From: Scolanthus callimorphus
Lineage: Eukaryota > Cnidaria > Anthozoa > Actiniaria > Edwardsiidae
Length of the DNA stretch: 64,000 nucleotides
Direction of reading: 5' to 3'
NCBI GenBank assembly: GCA_033964015.1
Contig: CM066920.1
Coordinates: 186,001 to 250,000 of the forward strand
This document shows positions 23,737-31,146 of the stretch, in pieces. Position 1 is the stretch's first letter. Every line of letters begins with the position of its first letter. The notes below the pieces were generated by a model, which saw only the letters and a program-made list of their open reading frames with translations, searched no databases and was not told where the DNA came from. The translations under genes and the position numbers were made by a program.

Positions 23737-24602
23737 ATGTCAGAATTTGCATTTTTGACCAAGCCCTCGCTGAATATGAGACTACTAGAACCTCAGAAAC
23801 GTCAGAAGAGAATGATAGCGACGTTTCTTGTGACCACAGTGACCTCGTAACAGAAAACGGGATTACAATTTGCCTGGAATGCGGAGAACAAATACAACGT
23901 ACAATTATGCATGAAAAGGAATGGCGTTTTTACGGTCATTCAGACAGCAAACGGTCTTCAGATCCAAACCGGGTTCAAATGCGCAAGTCTGAGGATAGGA
24001 ATATTTACAAGGATGTTGAGAATATGGGTTTCAGTGAAACAATCGTGTCCAAAGCTAACGAGATTTACACTCAGGTAACAAAAGGTCGGATTTACCGCGG
24101 AAACATACGTAAGGGGATCGTGTTCGCATGTATTTATCACTCCTATAAGATGACTGGCAAATATCAAACAGCAAAGAACTTGATGGAAATCTTTGGGATG
24201 AGCAACAAGAGCGGGTTAAAAGGCTTGAAAATTGTGAATGTCAATTCACCTAAAGATTCTCCAATACACACAACTTCTCTTACCGCCGTACATTACATTA
24301 ATGACTTGATGGATAAATTCTCAGCTTCTCCAGCACAGAAGCAAGAAGTAATTCGCCTTTACACTTTGGCAAAAAACCGCTCTTCCAAGTTGAACCGTGC
24401 CCGTCCTCAATCCGTTGCAGCAGCTCTGATATATTACTGGATATGTAAAAAGAAAATGGATAGTAGAGGGGGAGCTCGAGAGGGAAGCCTCTCGAATATT
24501 AGTCTTAAGAAATTTGCCCCAAAGACAGACATTTCCGAGTCGGTCATAAAACAACATGCAAAAGAAGTTGCATTAGTTCTGGATACGTCTGATGTGGTAT
24601 GA
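23737..24602 (+). CDS. TFIIB-like transcription initiation factor
   Basis: Homologue of the general factor that bridges promoter DNA and RNA polymerase II (archaeal TFB). Order: N-terminal zinc ribbon (CDHSD near residue 32, then ICLECGEQ), B-reader-like segment (HEKEWRFYGHSDSKRSSDP, compare the EWR...DPSRV region of TFIIB), first cyclin fold (IRKGIVFACIYHSYKMTG), second cyclin fold (RARPQSVAAALIYYWI). The first zinc pair is C-x-H rather than the usual C-x2-H. The ATG at 23,737 is in a different frame from the rest; one missing base near 23,755 accounts for it, and length plus one gives 288 residues, close to normal TFIIB (about 316 in human). It is not among the Polinton core genes I know. 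It probably directs transcription of the element's own genes (inference). Confidence 0.85.
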
Positions 24603-24652
24603 AAGAGATTTACAAATTCATAGTTTCGATTCTGTTAAGAATTGAAAAACGG

Positions 24653-24660
24653 TTTAAAGA
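24653..24660 (+). promoter_or_regulatory. Promoter-like motif TTTAAAGA of the zinc-repeat gene
   Basis: ACGGTTTAAAGACATGGAT repeats the sequence at the inner edge of the terminal repeats nearly base for base; the start codon follows 18 bases later. The copy may have been duplicated from the terminal repeat together with the SAP-like coding segment. Confidence 0.55.
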
Positions 24661-24678
24661 CATGGATTTTTCAATTAA

Positions 24679-25221
24679 ATGGAGACACTAAAAGTGAAAG
24701 AACTAAAAGTGAAAGAGCTAAGAACCATTGCCAAAGAGCGAGACATTCCAAGATATTATCAAATGCTAAAAACCGAACTTATCGAAGCTTTGAGGAGACC
24801 TATTTTAGACAATACACCGCAAGATCCAAAAAACTACTCAGCTTCTAACAAATCATCAGACGTAACTCGCAAGAATGATTACAAATGTCTACATGGTAAA
24901 ATTAAATATATCTGTAGAGATTGTCATGGATCACAAATTTGCCCTCACGACCGTCGTAAGTCACGCTGTAAGGAATGTAACGGCGGTAGCTTCTGTGAAC
25001 ATAAACGAGCGAGATATATCTGCAAAGACTGCAACGGGAAAGGAATATGTATTCATGGAATCCAGAAATTCTTTTGTAAATTATGCGGAGGGTCTCAAAT
25101 ATGCGAACACAACAAACAAAAGTCTCTGTGTAAATCATGTCACACAACACTACAACAACCTACCGAAAACCTCTCATGGCCGAGTGCTGACAGAATGTCT
25201 GAAGGTGAGCTAGAAATTTAA
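24679..25221 (+). CDS. SAP-like plus five C-x-H-x6-C-x2-C zinc repeats
   Basis: Residues about 8-35 (ELRTIAKERDIPRYYQMLK) form a small SAP/LEM-like helical motif, probably DNA-binding. Then come five tandem zinc-knuckle repeats of the form C-x-H-x6-C-x2-C: CLHGKIKYICRDC, CPHDRRKSRCKEC, CEHKRARYICKDC, CIHGIQKFFCKLC and CEHNKQKSLCKSC, spaced about 18 residues, with linkers such as HGSQI and NGGSF. The protein has 180 residues and an intact frame. The SAP-like motif is nearly the same as the two copies at the N-terminus of the element's DNA polymerase, so both may bind the same target. It lies downstream of the TFIIB-like gene in the same direction. Similar Cys/His repeats occur in giant-virus and protist proteins of unknown role (from memory). 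Function here is not known. Confidence 0.7.
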   Translation: METLKVKELKVKELRTIAKERDIPRYYQMLKTELIEALRRPILDNTPQDPKNYSASNKSSDVTRKNDYKCLHGKIKYICRDCHGSQICPHDRRKSRCKECNGGSFCEHKRARYICKDCNGKGICIHGIQKFFCKLCGGSQICEHNKQKSLCKSCHTTLQQPTENLSWPSADRMSEGELEI

Positions 25222-25251
25222 AAAGCACACACGAACAAACTTTGGTTGAAA

Positions 25252-25292
25252 TTTCATAACATGAAACGTGTTATGAAATCATTACAAACAAT
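25252..25292. repeat. Hairpin / inverted repeat left of the 109-aa gene
   Basis: TTTCATAACA, a 7-base loop, then TGTTATGAAA form a perfect 10-bp hairpin, followed by TCATTACAAACAAT. The whole unit recurs inverted on the other side of the small gene. It also sits between two convergent genes, where a terminator would be expected. Confidence 0.7.
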
Positions 25293-25622
25293 TTACACAT
25301 CAAACCACATAATCTCATAGTCCCAATAGTTCTGACTAGGATTTGTTATTTTAGGTTTCAGCCCGATCGGTTTGACAAAGGCGATTTTACCTTGCCAACC
25401 GTAATCTTTGAGTTCGATGCAAAGACGAGCGGGAAGCCATGTTTTAAATTCATTACCACCTTTGTCGTTCAAGACAGCAACTAATTGCTCTCCAAATTTC
25501 GTCTCAATCTTGTCTGTACTTTCGATGCGGTAAATAATACCCTCAGACACGTCTCTCCACTTTGTAATTGTCTGTCGTTGACTCTTACTTTTGTTGAATT
25601 GTTCTGCTGTTGGAAACTCCAT
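25293..25622 (-). CDS. Small conserved Polinton protein, possible OB-fold
   Basis: 109 residues, beginning MEFPTAEQFNKS. Alternating hydrophobic stretches (EGIIYRIEST, FGEQLVAVLNDKG, FKTWLPARLCIEL, GKIAFVKPIGLK) suggest a compact beta-barrel, perhaps a single-strand DNA-binding OB fold. I recall similar small proteins in other cnidarian Polintons but cannot search here. The reading frame is intact. It is convergent with the zinc-repeat gene and enclosed by two inverted hairpin units, which makes it look like a cassette. If it binds single strands it would serve the protein-primed replication of the element (inference). Confidence 0.6.
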   Translation of the reverse strand: MEFPTAEQFNKSKSQRQTITKWRDVSEGIIYRIESTDKIETKFGEQLVAVLNDKGGNEFKTWLPARLCIELKDYGWQGKIAFVKPIGLKPKITNPSQNYWDYEIMWFDV

Positions 25623-25640
25623 CTTTTATTATTGAATATT

Positions 25641-25652
25641 TATCTCCTTAAG
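25641..25652 (-). promoter_or_regulatory. Variant promoter-like motif of the 109-aa gene
   Basis: The minus strand reads CTTAAGGAGATA ending about 18 bases before the start codon. It departs from TTTAAAGA in the centre (TTAAGGAGA), the most divergent case in the element; this gene may be expressed at a different time or level. Confidence 0.35.
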
Positions 25653-25674
25653 CCATTTTTCAAAATTAACATGT

Positions 25675-25716
25675 CATTGTTTGTAATGATTTCATAACAT
25701 GAACCGTGTTATGAAG
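25675..25716. repeat. Hairpin / inverted repeat right of the 109-aa gene
   Basis: Inverted counterpart of 25,252-25,292: ATTGTTTGTAATGA then TTTCATAACA-loop-TGTTATGAAG. The stem is kept while the loop is in the opposite orientation. Confidence 0.7.
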
Positions 25717-25998
25717 ATTAATTTATTAAAAACACAAGTCAGAATTACATTACGAAAATTTACCTTGTGACTCATCTAGTTGGAATTGTTTTCCGGTCAT
25801 AAGACACTTTATGACGTAATCACATTCCTGAGCGACGTTAGATACAGGCCTCTAAAAAGTAAACATCAAATCCACTTTTCAACTTGCTTGTTGCTATGTC
25901 GTAAAAGTATGCAATCTATTGTTCTCCACGTGATTTTGATTGTATGTAAATTAGTGCCCACGTGAAATAGTCAGTTGCATCAGACTGTGCTCTCGTGA
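25717..25998. other. Longest non-coding gap inside the Polinton
   Basis: About 280 bases between the cassette and the end of the 524-residue gene. I see no gene. Short palindromes (CATAAGACACTTTATG near 25,799 and two CACGTG words near 25,928 and 25,960) are the only structure. In so compact an element the gap may hold a regulatory or packaging site. Confidence 0.4.
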
Positions 25999-27571
25999 CT
26001 ATCGAAATAGAAACCATGCTAATCCACCCGCGACAGCTGTCAACAATATTAGATTAGTTTCATGCTGCGAGGTCATGGGTTTTTCAATAATAGGCTTAGT
26101 CACGTCTGGTTTTGATTTTTCAATAGGTCTGTGTATATTAGGTTTCGTCTCAGTAGACGCGTGCGGTAACTTTACCTTTGAAGAGCCTAAGTTATGTTTA
26201 ATTCCAACATGTTTTGATTCTTCATTTAGCAAGTCATTCACCCCAAAACTCATATCACTTGTAGCTTTCAACAACTTGTTATTATAACCGGTCACGCTTT
26301 CAGTGTTGATTATCAAATTAGCCGGCATGAGCCAAATTCCCAGTCCAATAGCCAAATTCAATCGTAACTTCGCATCTTGGACAGCGAGCTGATAGCGTTG
26401 CACGCTTTTGGATATATTTTCTTCAATGACGGCACTTTCAAATAAGGTCAAAAACTCCTGCTGTGCTTCAACCGCTGAACCGCTATTGCCTACAATACTA
26501 GACCTAACATTTGCTTGAGCGCCTAATACACTGTAAACAAACGCTTCGACTGATCTGTTCAACCGACCTAGACCCGCTCTAGTCAAACCATGACCATTCA
26601 CAGGGACGAACCAATTGTACTGCCTTCCACCGTGATAATCATTTCTTATAAAAGACACTAATTTACCATTATTGTAAGTTCCACCCTCATCAGAGAAAAG
26701 ATTCAATTTATCAGGCCATTTATCAGCTTCTTTGTCATAACCTCTTATAACATGTACATTTTGATAACCCGACCCGCGCCCGCTACCAGGATAGTAAACA
26801 AAAATATCCCCAAGTCCAAAATTTCTCCCTCCTTTACATCTAAAATCATGGTTTGTTAAGCCAAATTCATGACATAATCTTTTAAAAACAACTTTGTTAT
26901 ATTGATTGTCTGTTTGACTAAAAATTGAGTCATCAGGTAGAGGACATCCCAATTCCTTTAGAATCCTCCTCACAGTGAAATAGACATGGAAATTAAAAAA
27001 ACTTCGCACAACAGGGGATATTTCTCAGCCTCATGTAGGCTCACCCCACAGCCGCTAGTTGCACACCAAACAGCAAAGTTGAGTTGTTGTGGCCAATAAC
27101 TAAAATTAGGGCCATTTAGCCACCGTCTCGACTGTTTTGCAGACTTGAAAGTTATGGTAGTCTCCTTGAAAATGTCTATCATCTTGACACTGAAAGCGCG
27201 CTTAGGCGATACATAAATATCCAGATCTGTTAACAAGGACGTGATATCTGAAGCGGTGGTATCAAAATCTATCGCTGGAATAGGGTATTTTTAGTTGTTA
27301 ATTTCAAACTATCCGGAAATTGTAATTTAGGAGTCGCTATACCCAAATCTTGGAATAAATCTTTACGGTCACCCACCGGAATGTCTTTAAACTTTGTGAC
27401 GGCAGCAGCGTTTGGATCTTTTGCCCAAATTCCATACCAGAAATGTTTTTTATTGTACCACCCGATATACCTAGGGTCAAATAAGCCTTCCGCATACCAG
27501 TCTTTATCTTCATGAAATTTTGATAAATCCGCATTTGGATATACCTTTTTAAATTCATCGAGTAACGACAT
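25999..27571 (-). CDS. Conserved Polinton protein of unknown function, ~524 aa, C-terminal anchor
   Basis: Three consecutive frames read as one gene: 27,571-27,269 (MSLLDEFKKVYPNADLSKF...), about 27,285-26,990 (DLDIYVSPKRAFSVK, WCATSGCGVSLHEAE) and about 27,009-25,999 (RGSGYQNVHVIRGYDKEA, LNRSVEAFVYSVLGAQANV, VQRYQLAVQDAKLRL). Two one-base breaks, near 27,285 and 27,000, make the total 525 codons including stop. The C-terminus is Pro/Lys-rich and ends in a membrane segment (NLILLTAVAGGLAWFLFR). From memory, proteins with the LNxS-x-AFVY block recur in coral Polintons. It is not one of the classical Polinton enzymes and shows no Cys protease triad. A virion or membrane protein is likely from its place beside the capsid genes. 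Confidence 0.7.
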
Positions 27572-27595
27572 CTTATTTTGTAAGTAAAATAAGAT

Positions 27596-27605
27596 GTTTT
27601 TAAAT
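27596..27605 (-). promoter_or_regulatory. Promoter-like motif of the 524-aa gene
   Basis: ATTTAAAAAC on the minus strand, 24 bases before the start codon: the TTTAAAAA form of the motif. The 100-base gap upstream of this gene holds nothing else recognisable. Confidence 0.5.
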
Positions 27606-27672
27606 CACCGTCGATCCTTGAAGCAACCAATCTCATAAATCCACCCTACCGGTGTCCTCTCAAATGATAGTT

Positions 27673-28245
27673 TTACCGTGCGGGAGCGGTGAGTTCCTTT
27701 AAAAGTTCCGCACGAACCTCTGTTCGTATCTGAGTCAAATCTTCTTTTTTTCCCTCCTCCAGCCGAGACTTTTGACGAATATCAACCTTTAGTTTTTCAA
27801 ACTTTTCCTTTTCTGCTAGGATTAGAGAGAATTCTTGATCAGAAATTGTGTTGTCCCGAAGAGCCTTTGAGACGAGATCCTGTATGGTGTTCACCTTTGC
27901 TCTTGCTAATTGTGATGTTTTTTCATGCTTAGATATCTTTCGTGATAATTTGACTCCAACAGTGGTAGAAACAATACCGAACAGAGCCCCAACTCCGCCA
28001 ATAGGAGCACCTACAGCGGCTCCAAAGCCCGTCAAACTGAGGGCTAATCCACTACCGGATAATATGACAGAGATTCCGCCTGTTGACCATACGATCAGTT
28101 TCCTCAATCTTGCGTATTTCTTACGTACACGCTCATAATGTGTAACCTCTCTTTCAAGACCTTGTAGAACCTCACACGACTTTTGAAGTCTGAAATTTTC
28201 CCCATTTTGAGGCACTTGTGGATAAATACTATTGTAGTCTTCCAT
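27673..28245 (-). CDS. Glycine-rich hairpin membrane protein, 190 aa
   Basis: Charged N-terminal helix (EREVTHYERVRKKYARL), then a long hydrophobic Gly/Ala-rich stretch at about residues 51-97 (LIVWSTGGISVILSGSG, GFGAAVGAPIGGVG, LFGIVSTTVGV) that can form a two-helix membrane hairpin, then a charged, probably coiled-coil tail rich in Lys and Glu (LAEKEKFEKLKVDIRQ). The reading frame is intact. It lies between the minor capsid gene and the 524-residue gene in one direction. Polintons and adintovirus-like elements encode membrane-active virion proteins; this is a candidate. No enzyme motif is seen. Confidence 0.65.
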   Translation of the reverse strand: MEDYNSIYPQVPQNGENFRLQKSCEVLQGLEREVTHYERVRKKYARLRKLIVWSTGGISVILSGSGLALSLTGFGAAVGAPIGGVGALFGIVSTTVGVKLSRKISKHEKTSQLARAKVNTIQDLVSKALRDNTISDQEFSLILAEKEKFEKLKVDIRQKSRLEEGKKEDLTQIRTEVRAELLKELTAPAR

Positions 28246-28254
28246 TTTTACTAA

Positions 28255-28916
28255 TCAACATGAAATCTTTAAATGAATTCGAATAGGTTCGTTATTAAAG
28301 TTGGGCTTTCTTCCCTTTTCATCTAAAAGCAACAAAGTAAAGTAGTTGACTGGATTAATGGTTTGCTGGACTTTTATGCAAGGATGACTTTGAGATGGCA
28401 CAACAGCCAACAAAGGTGAGGGGGTAACTTCTACATTTTCATCACCAGGAATCCTGTTAGAATATGAAGACTTTGGATCTATGAGATCACAAAACAACTC
28501 AAAGGCTTGTCAGGTATCCATGTTATTGGATAATATCGATTGGGTAATATCTTTTCAGGTACACCGAGCTTTTTTGAGAGTTTTTCAGAAAGCCTAAGAT
28601 TAATGATCTTATTGGAATATAGATAATATCCTTTTTGTGCCATTAGAATTGTAAGCTTGGAGCTTTCTTCATCTCTGAGGAAGATTTGTTGAAGTGTTTT
28701 CAATGTGTAATTCCCTGGTGGAATAGTAAAAAATACCTTTTCCGACACATTTTCTTGAGATGAAAACTTATAAACTTTTTGTGGTTCCTTGAACTTTATC
28801 CACGGTTTAGGAATGTGACAATCTAAAAGTTGTATCTCTTTTATTCGCTCCAACGGAGGCTCCAGATAAACTCTTGTTTCCGGAGTTAGCATCGTGATAG
28901 ATAGAAACGTTGACAT
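28255..28916 (-). CDS. Minor capsid (penton-type, single jelly-roll) protein
   Basis: The second half has the signature of Polinton minor capsid proteins: FCDLIDP, then SPLLAVVP, NPVNYFTLLLLDEKG and a terminal beta strand EPIRIHLKI. The first half contains TPETRVYLEPPLERIKEI and FFTIPPGNYTLKTLQQI, a common early part of the same fold. The two halves are in different frames, changing near 28,500; length plus one base gives 220 residues, the usual size. In the virion this protein would form the pentameric vertices. Its gene starts 8 bases after the stop of the 308-aa gene. Confidence 0.8.
28266..28273 (-). promoter_or_regulatory. Promoter-like motif of the 190-aa gene
   Basis: TTTAAAGA on the minus strand, 20 bases before the start codon, inside the last codons of the minor capsid gene. 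Confidence 0.55.
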
Positions 28917-28924
28917 GTTTTTAC

Positions 28925-29851
28925 TTAGCGTCTCTTCTTTTTAAATTGTTCAACAAGGTAGAGAACCACGGCTACTATCAGCAGCCAAGCATTTTTGCCT
29001 AAAAATCCAATAACCTCCCCCGCTGTTTTGAAGATAAAACTAGCAATAGCACCTACCATTCCAGGTAATATCTCTCCAATCTTTTTACCAATTGCTTTCA
29101 AGCCGTTGCCAACGCCCTTTGCAACACTGGTCAAACCCTTTTTTAGATTAGATACAATCACACCAATAACAACACCTACCGCTGAAACGACAGCAAAAAC
29201 TGTAAAGCCGTACTTTTTAAATACGACCTTGACTCTATCTCTAAGAGACATTCCCTCTTCTATTGCTTCATTTTCTCTTTCCAATCGCTCAATCTCCTCA
29301 TTTTGTTCTTCAATCTGGTGATCTATAGTACCCCTCTGATTTTCAGGAACTGTTTCACGTCTAGTTTCCAAATCTTTTATTTCCCTTTGATGCTCTGAAA
29401 TAGCCCCTTCATTAGCTATAACAGCATCTACCTTAAGAGGACCTAGACTCTTAGTTATCGATGTCGGTAATTTATCATTAAGTTTATCACCTTCGAACAA
29501 GGGCCAGCTCTTAGCATTACTTCTACCGAGTTTGACAACCACCTGATCAAATTCATCTATATCAGCTGTGAAGGGATAATCTTTAGGGTTGCCTACGTTA
29601 CGAAATTTTTCGCTAATTCTTTTCCACGCCTCTCCAACTCTTTCTTCTCTTGCTTTAAGTCTTTCTTCTCGAGGAATGAGAGGAGTATGTTCGTCCACAC
29701 CGTGTATGAATGAAGTTTCGTCTGTGGTGTGATGATCGTGAGTTGAAGTTGAAGTGGAGGGCATAGGAATCCATTCCCCTTCATCTGGATCAACGGGATC
29801 GATTGGATCAAAAGGATTTACTTTATCCGGTATTTCTGGGTCAATGTCCAT
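28925..29851 (-). CDS. Putative membrane-active virion protein, 308 aa
   Basis: Acidic, Asp/Pro-rich start (DPFDPIDPVDPDEGEW-like pattern), a long charged coiled-coil (HQREIKDLETRRETVPENQ, EEIERLERENEAIEEG) and a C-terminal third with amphipathic glycine-rich segments (VSAVGVVIGVIVSNL, KGVGNGLKAIGKKIGEIL) and a final hydrophobic helix before KKKRR. This layout resembles membrane-lytic minor capsid proteins of adeno- and adintovirus-like particles, but no sequence identity can be claimed. The frame is intact. The motif for the next gene is built into its last codons. Confidence 0.6.
   Translation of the reverse strand: MDIDPEIPDKVNPFDPIDPVDPDEGEWIPMPSTSTSTHDHHTTDETSFIHGVDEHTPLIPREERLKAREERVGEAWKRISEKFRNVGNPKDYPFTADIDEFDQVVVKLGRSNAKSWPLFEGDKLNDKLPTSITKSLGPLKVDAVIANEGAISEHQREIKDLETRRETVPENQRGTIDHQIEEQNEEIERLERENEAIEEGMSLRDRVKVVFKKYGFTVFAVVSAVGVVIGVIVSNLKKGLTSVAKGVGNGLKAIGKKIGEILPGMVGAIASFIFKTAGEVIGFLGKNAWLLIVAVVLYLVEQFKKKRR
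28936..28945 (-). promoter_or_regulatory. Promoter-like motif of the minor capsid gene
   Basis: TTTAAAAAGA on the minus strand, 19 bases before the start codon and wholly inside the coding end (Lys/Arg codons) of the preceding gene. Confidence 0.5.
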
Positions 29852-29877
29852 GATTCTTTATTTTTTAGAATAAAGAA

Positions 29878-29885
29878 TCTTTAAA
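29878..29885 (-). promoter_or_regulatory. Promoter-like motif of the 308-aa gene
   Basis: TTTAAAGA on the minus strand, 26 bases before the start codon, in a 43-base gap after the preceding stop. The words around it (ATTTAAAGATTCTTTATT) are nearly the same as upstream of the 153-aa gene. Confidence 0.6.
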
Positions 29886-29894
29886 TTGATACCT

Positions 29895-30304
29895 CTAAAA
29901 GAATTTACTAGCCATATAACCCATTGCCAACATACCACCACCTACATATGCCATCTCCCCCATCTTTTGGTTGCTACTAGGTCTATAATAATCAGAGAAT
30001 TTTGGTTCATCTAGTTGGTAATCATGATGTGTTTGACTATACAATTTCAAAGCTTCATCGGTGTTCGACAAATTTGTGAAGCCCGGTGTTCAGCATCCTG
30101 CTGTTGCGAGTACCAATCAATGAGTTTCTGCCTCTTTTCCTGGTATGAGGTATAATCTTTTTGATATTTTTCTATTGCTTTGTCGTGTCTTACTCTCTCA
30201 GCATCTGTATTACCTCCAGAAAGATATTTTGCGAGATATGAGCCACCAACGAACGTTGTCGCATTCAATATAGCTCCACCAATCATCATTGCTATTGTTG
30301 CCAT
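29895..30304 (-). CDS. Conserved small Polinton membrane protein, 136 aa
   Basis: An N-terminal hydrophobic helix (IAMMIGGAILNATTFVGGSYL) is followed by a charged helix (DAERVRHDKAIEKYQKDY) and a C-terminal part with PKFSDYYRPSSNQK and a hydrophobic end (YVGGGMLAMGYMASKFF). The two parts lie in different frames with one base missing near 30,065; the corrected length divides by three. From memory, the pattern RHD-x-A-x-E-K and the YxPS block recur in many cnidarian Polintons. Function unknown; a virion membrane component is plausible. Confidence 0.65.
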
Positions 30305-30324
30305 TTATTAATCGATATATAAAA

Positions 30325-30332
30325 TCTTTAAA
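30325..30332 (-). promoter_or_regulatory. Promoter-like motif of the 136-aa gene
   Basis: TTTAAAGA on the minus strand, 20 bases before the start codon. The TAA stop codon of the preceding gene (30,328-30,330) lies inside the motif. Confidence 0.6.
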
Positions 30333-30552
30333 GTGGTTTTGGTAAAATCTTTTGTGTTTCCAGATAATCTTTCAAATACATACTACCGGACAGGACAGCG
30401 ACCCATTTAGCATAGTTTGTAACACTAGATGAAGGGTCGTTTATAAATGATTCTTTCATAGCCTTTTTACCAAGGTATCCGACTCCAGCGGCTAATCCGA
30501 TAATGACGGCTGAATCGGTAACCGTTTTCACAAGTTTGTTTTCAGTTGACAT
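30328..30552 (-). CDS. Small two-helix membrane protein, 74 aa
   Basis: I start it at MSTENKLVK, because the motif lies just upstream; an earlier in-frame codon at 30,570 would add six residues. Two hydrophobic helices (AVIIGLAAGVGYLG and YAKWVAVLSGSMYL) are separated by KKAMKESFINDPSSSV. The reading frame is intact. From memory, similar small proteins recur in coral Polintons beside the capsid genes. Function unknown. Confidence 0.6.
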   Translation of the reverse strand: MSTENKLVKTVTDSAVIIGLAAGVGYLGKKAMKESFINDPSSSVTNYAKWVAVLSGSMYLKDYLETQKILPKPL

Positions 30553-30576
30553 GATTTTATTTATACGCAAATAAAA

Positions 30577-30584
30577 TCTTTAAA
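30577..30584 (-). promoter_or_regulatory. Promoter-like motif of the 74-aa gene
   Basis: TTTAAAGA on the minus strand, 24 bases before the chosen start codon and 4 bases after the stop codon of the 153-aa gene. It supports the internal start. Confidence 0.6.
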
Positions 30585-30588
30585 TTAC

Positions 30589-31050
30589 TTACAACATGCC
30601 AATTCTCGGTTCGCGAGGCAAGCCCCTCGAGCTCCCCGTTGGGATAGGAATTTTCGAAGGTTGATGTTCTTTAAAAGATTCTTTAAAAGATTCTTTAAAA
30701 GATTCTGGTACATGAGTCGGAACTTTCGATAAATCAACTACTCTGTTTTTGTAGTACCGCATAAACATATCAAATGCCGTAAACCCTATGCCAACTATAG
30801 ACAGTACAGTTGTAAAAGATAGCTCTGGAATCCAAGCTTGTGATCCAGATTCTTCCGCCGAAGCTCCTTCTGGATTCGGATTCGTCTCCGCTTCACGCTT
30901 CATTTCCCTAGCAAGTGCTTCTTTCGCCTTCTTATTATATTCTGCGAGTTTCCTACCAGCGGAAACCTTTTTAGGGTCTTTCTCTTTAGTGACACTCTTC
31001 TTTTGAGGAAGAGGATCCTTTGTAATTTGTTCAACAACTTCTTCAGACAT
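30589..31050 (-). CDS. Single-pass membrane protein with basic N-terminus and FKES repeats, 153 aa
   Basis: The N-terminal half is highly charged (KKSVTKEKDPKKVSAGRK, AREMKREAETNP). A membrane segment follows (FTTVLSIVGIGFTAFDMFM), then a tail with three tandem FKES units and a Pro/Arg-rich end. The FKES codons place TTTAAAGA three times in the minus strand (about 30,669-30,705), just like the promoter motif. The frame is intact. A virion or assembly role is guessed from position only. Confidence 0.6.
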   Translation of the reverse strand: MSEEVVEQITKDPLPQKKSVTKEKDPKKVSAGRKLAEYNKKAKEALAREMKREAETNPNPEGASAEESGSQAWIPELSFTTVLSIVGIGFTAFDMFMRYYKNRVVDLSKVPTHVPESFKESFKESFKEHQPSKIPIPTGSSRGLPREPRIGML

Positions 31051-31076
31051 GATTCTTTATTTTCAATAATAAAATA

Positions 31077-31084
31077 TCTTTAAA
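31077..31084 (-). promoter_or_regulatory. Promoter-like motif of the 153-aa gene
   Basis: TTTAAAGA on the minus strand, 26 bases before the start codon. Next to it (about 31,094-31,122) lies GAGGCAAGCCCCTCGAGCTC, a word that also occurs in the end of this gene at about 30,616-30,640. Confidence 0.6.
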
Positions 31085-31146
31085 TCATATCATGCTTCGA
31101 GAGGCAAGCCCCTCGAGCTCCCCTTGTAATTTGCTTAGTAATTTGC

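Noticed and set aside
23737..24602. TFIIB-like gene as a host gene that the Polinton landed beside
   Set aside because: It lies inside both terminal repeats and uses the promoter motif located in the left repeat, so it belongs to the element.
27009..27285. The middle part of the 524-aa gene as a Cys protease (WCATSGCGVSLHEAE)
   Set aside because: Cys and His are present, but their order and surroundings do not match adenain-type proteases.
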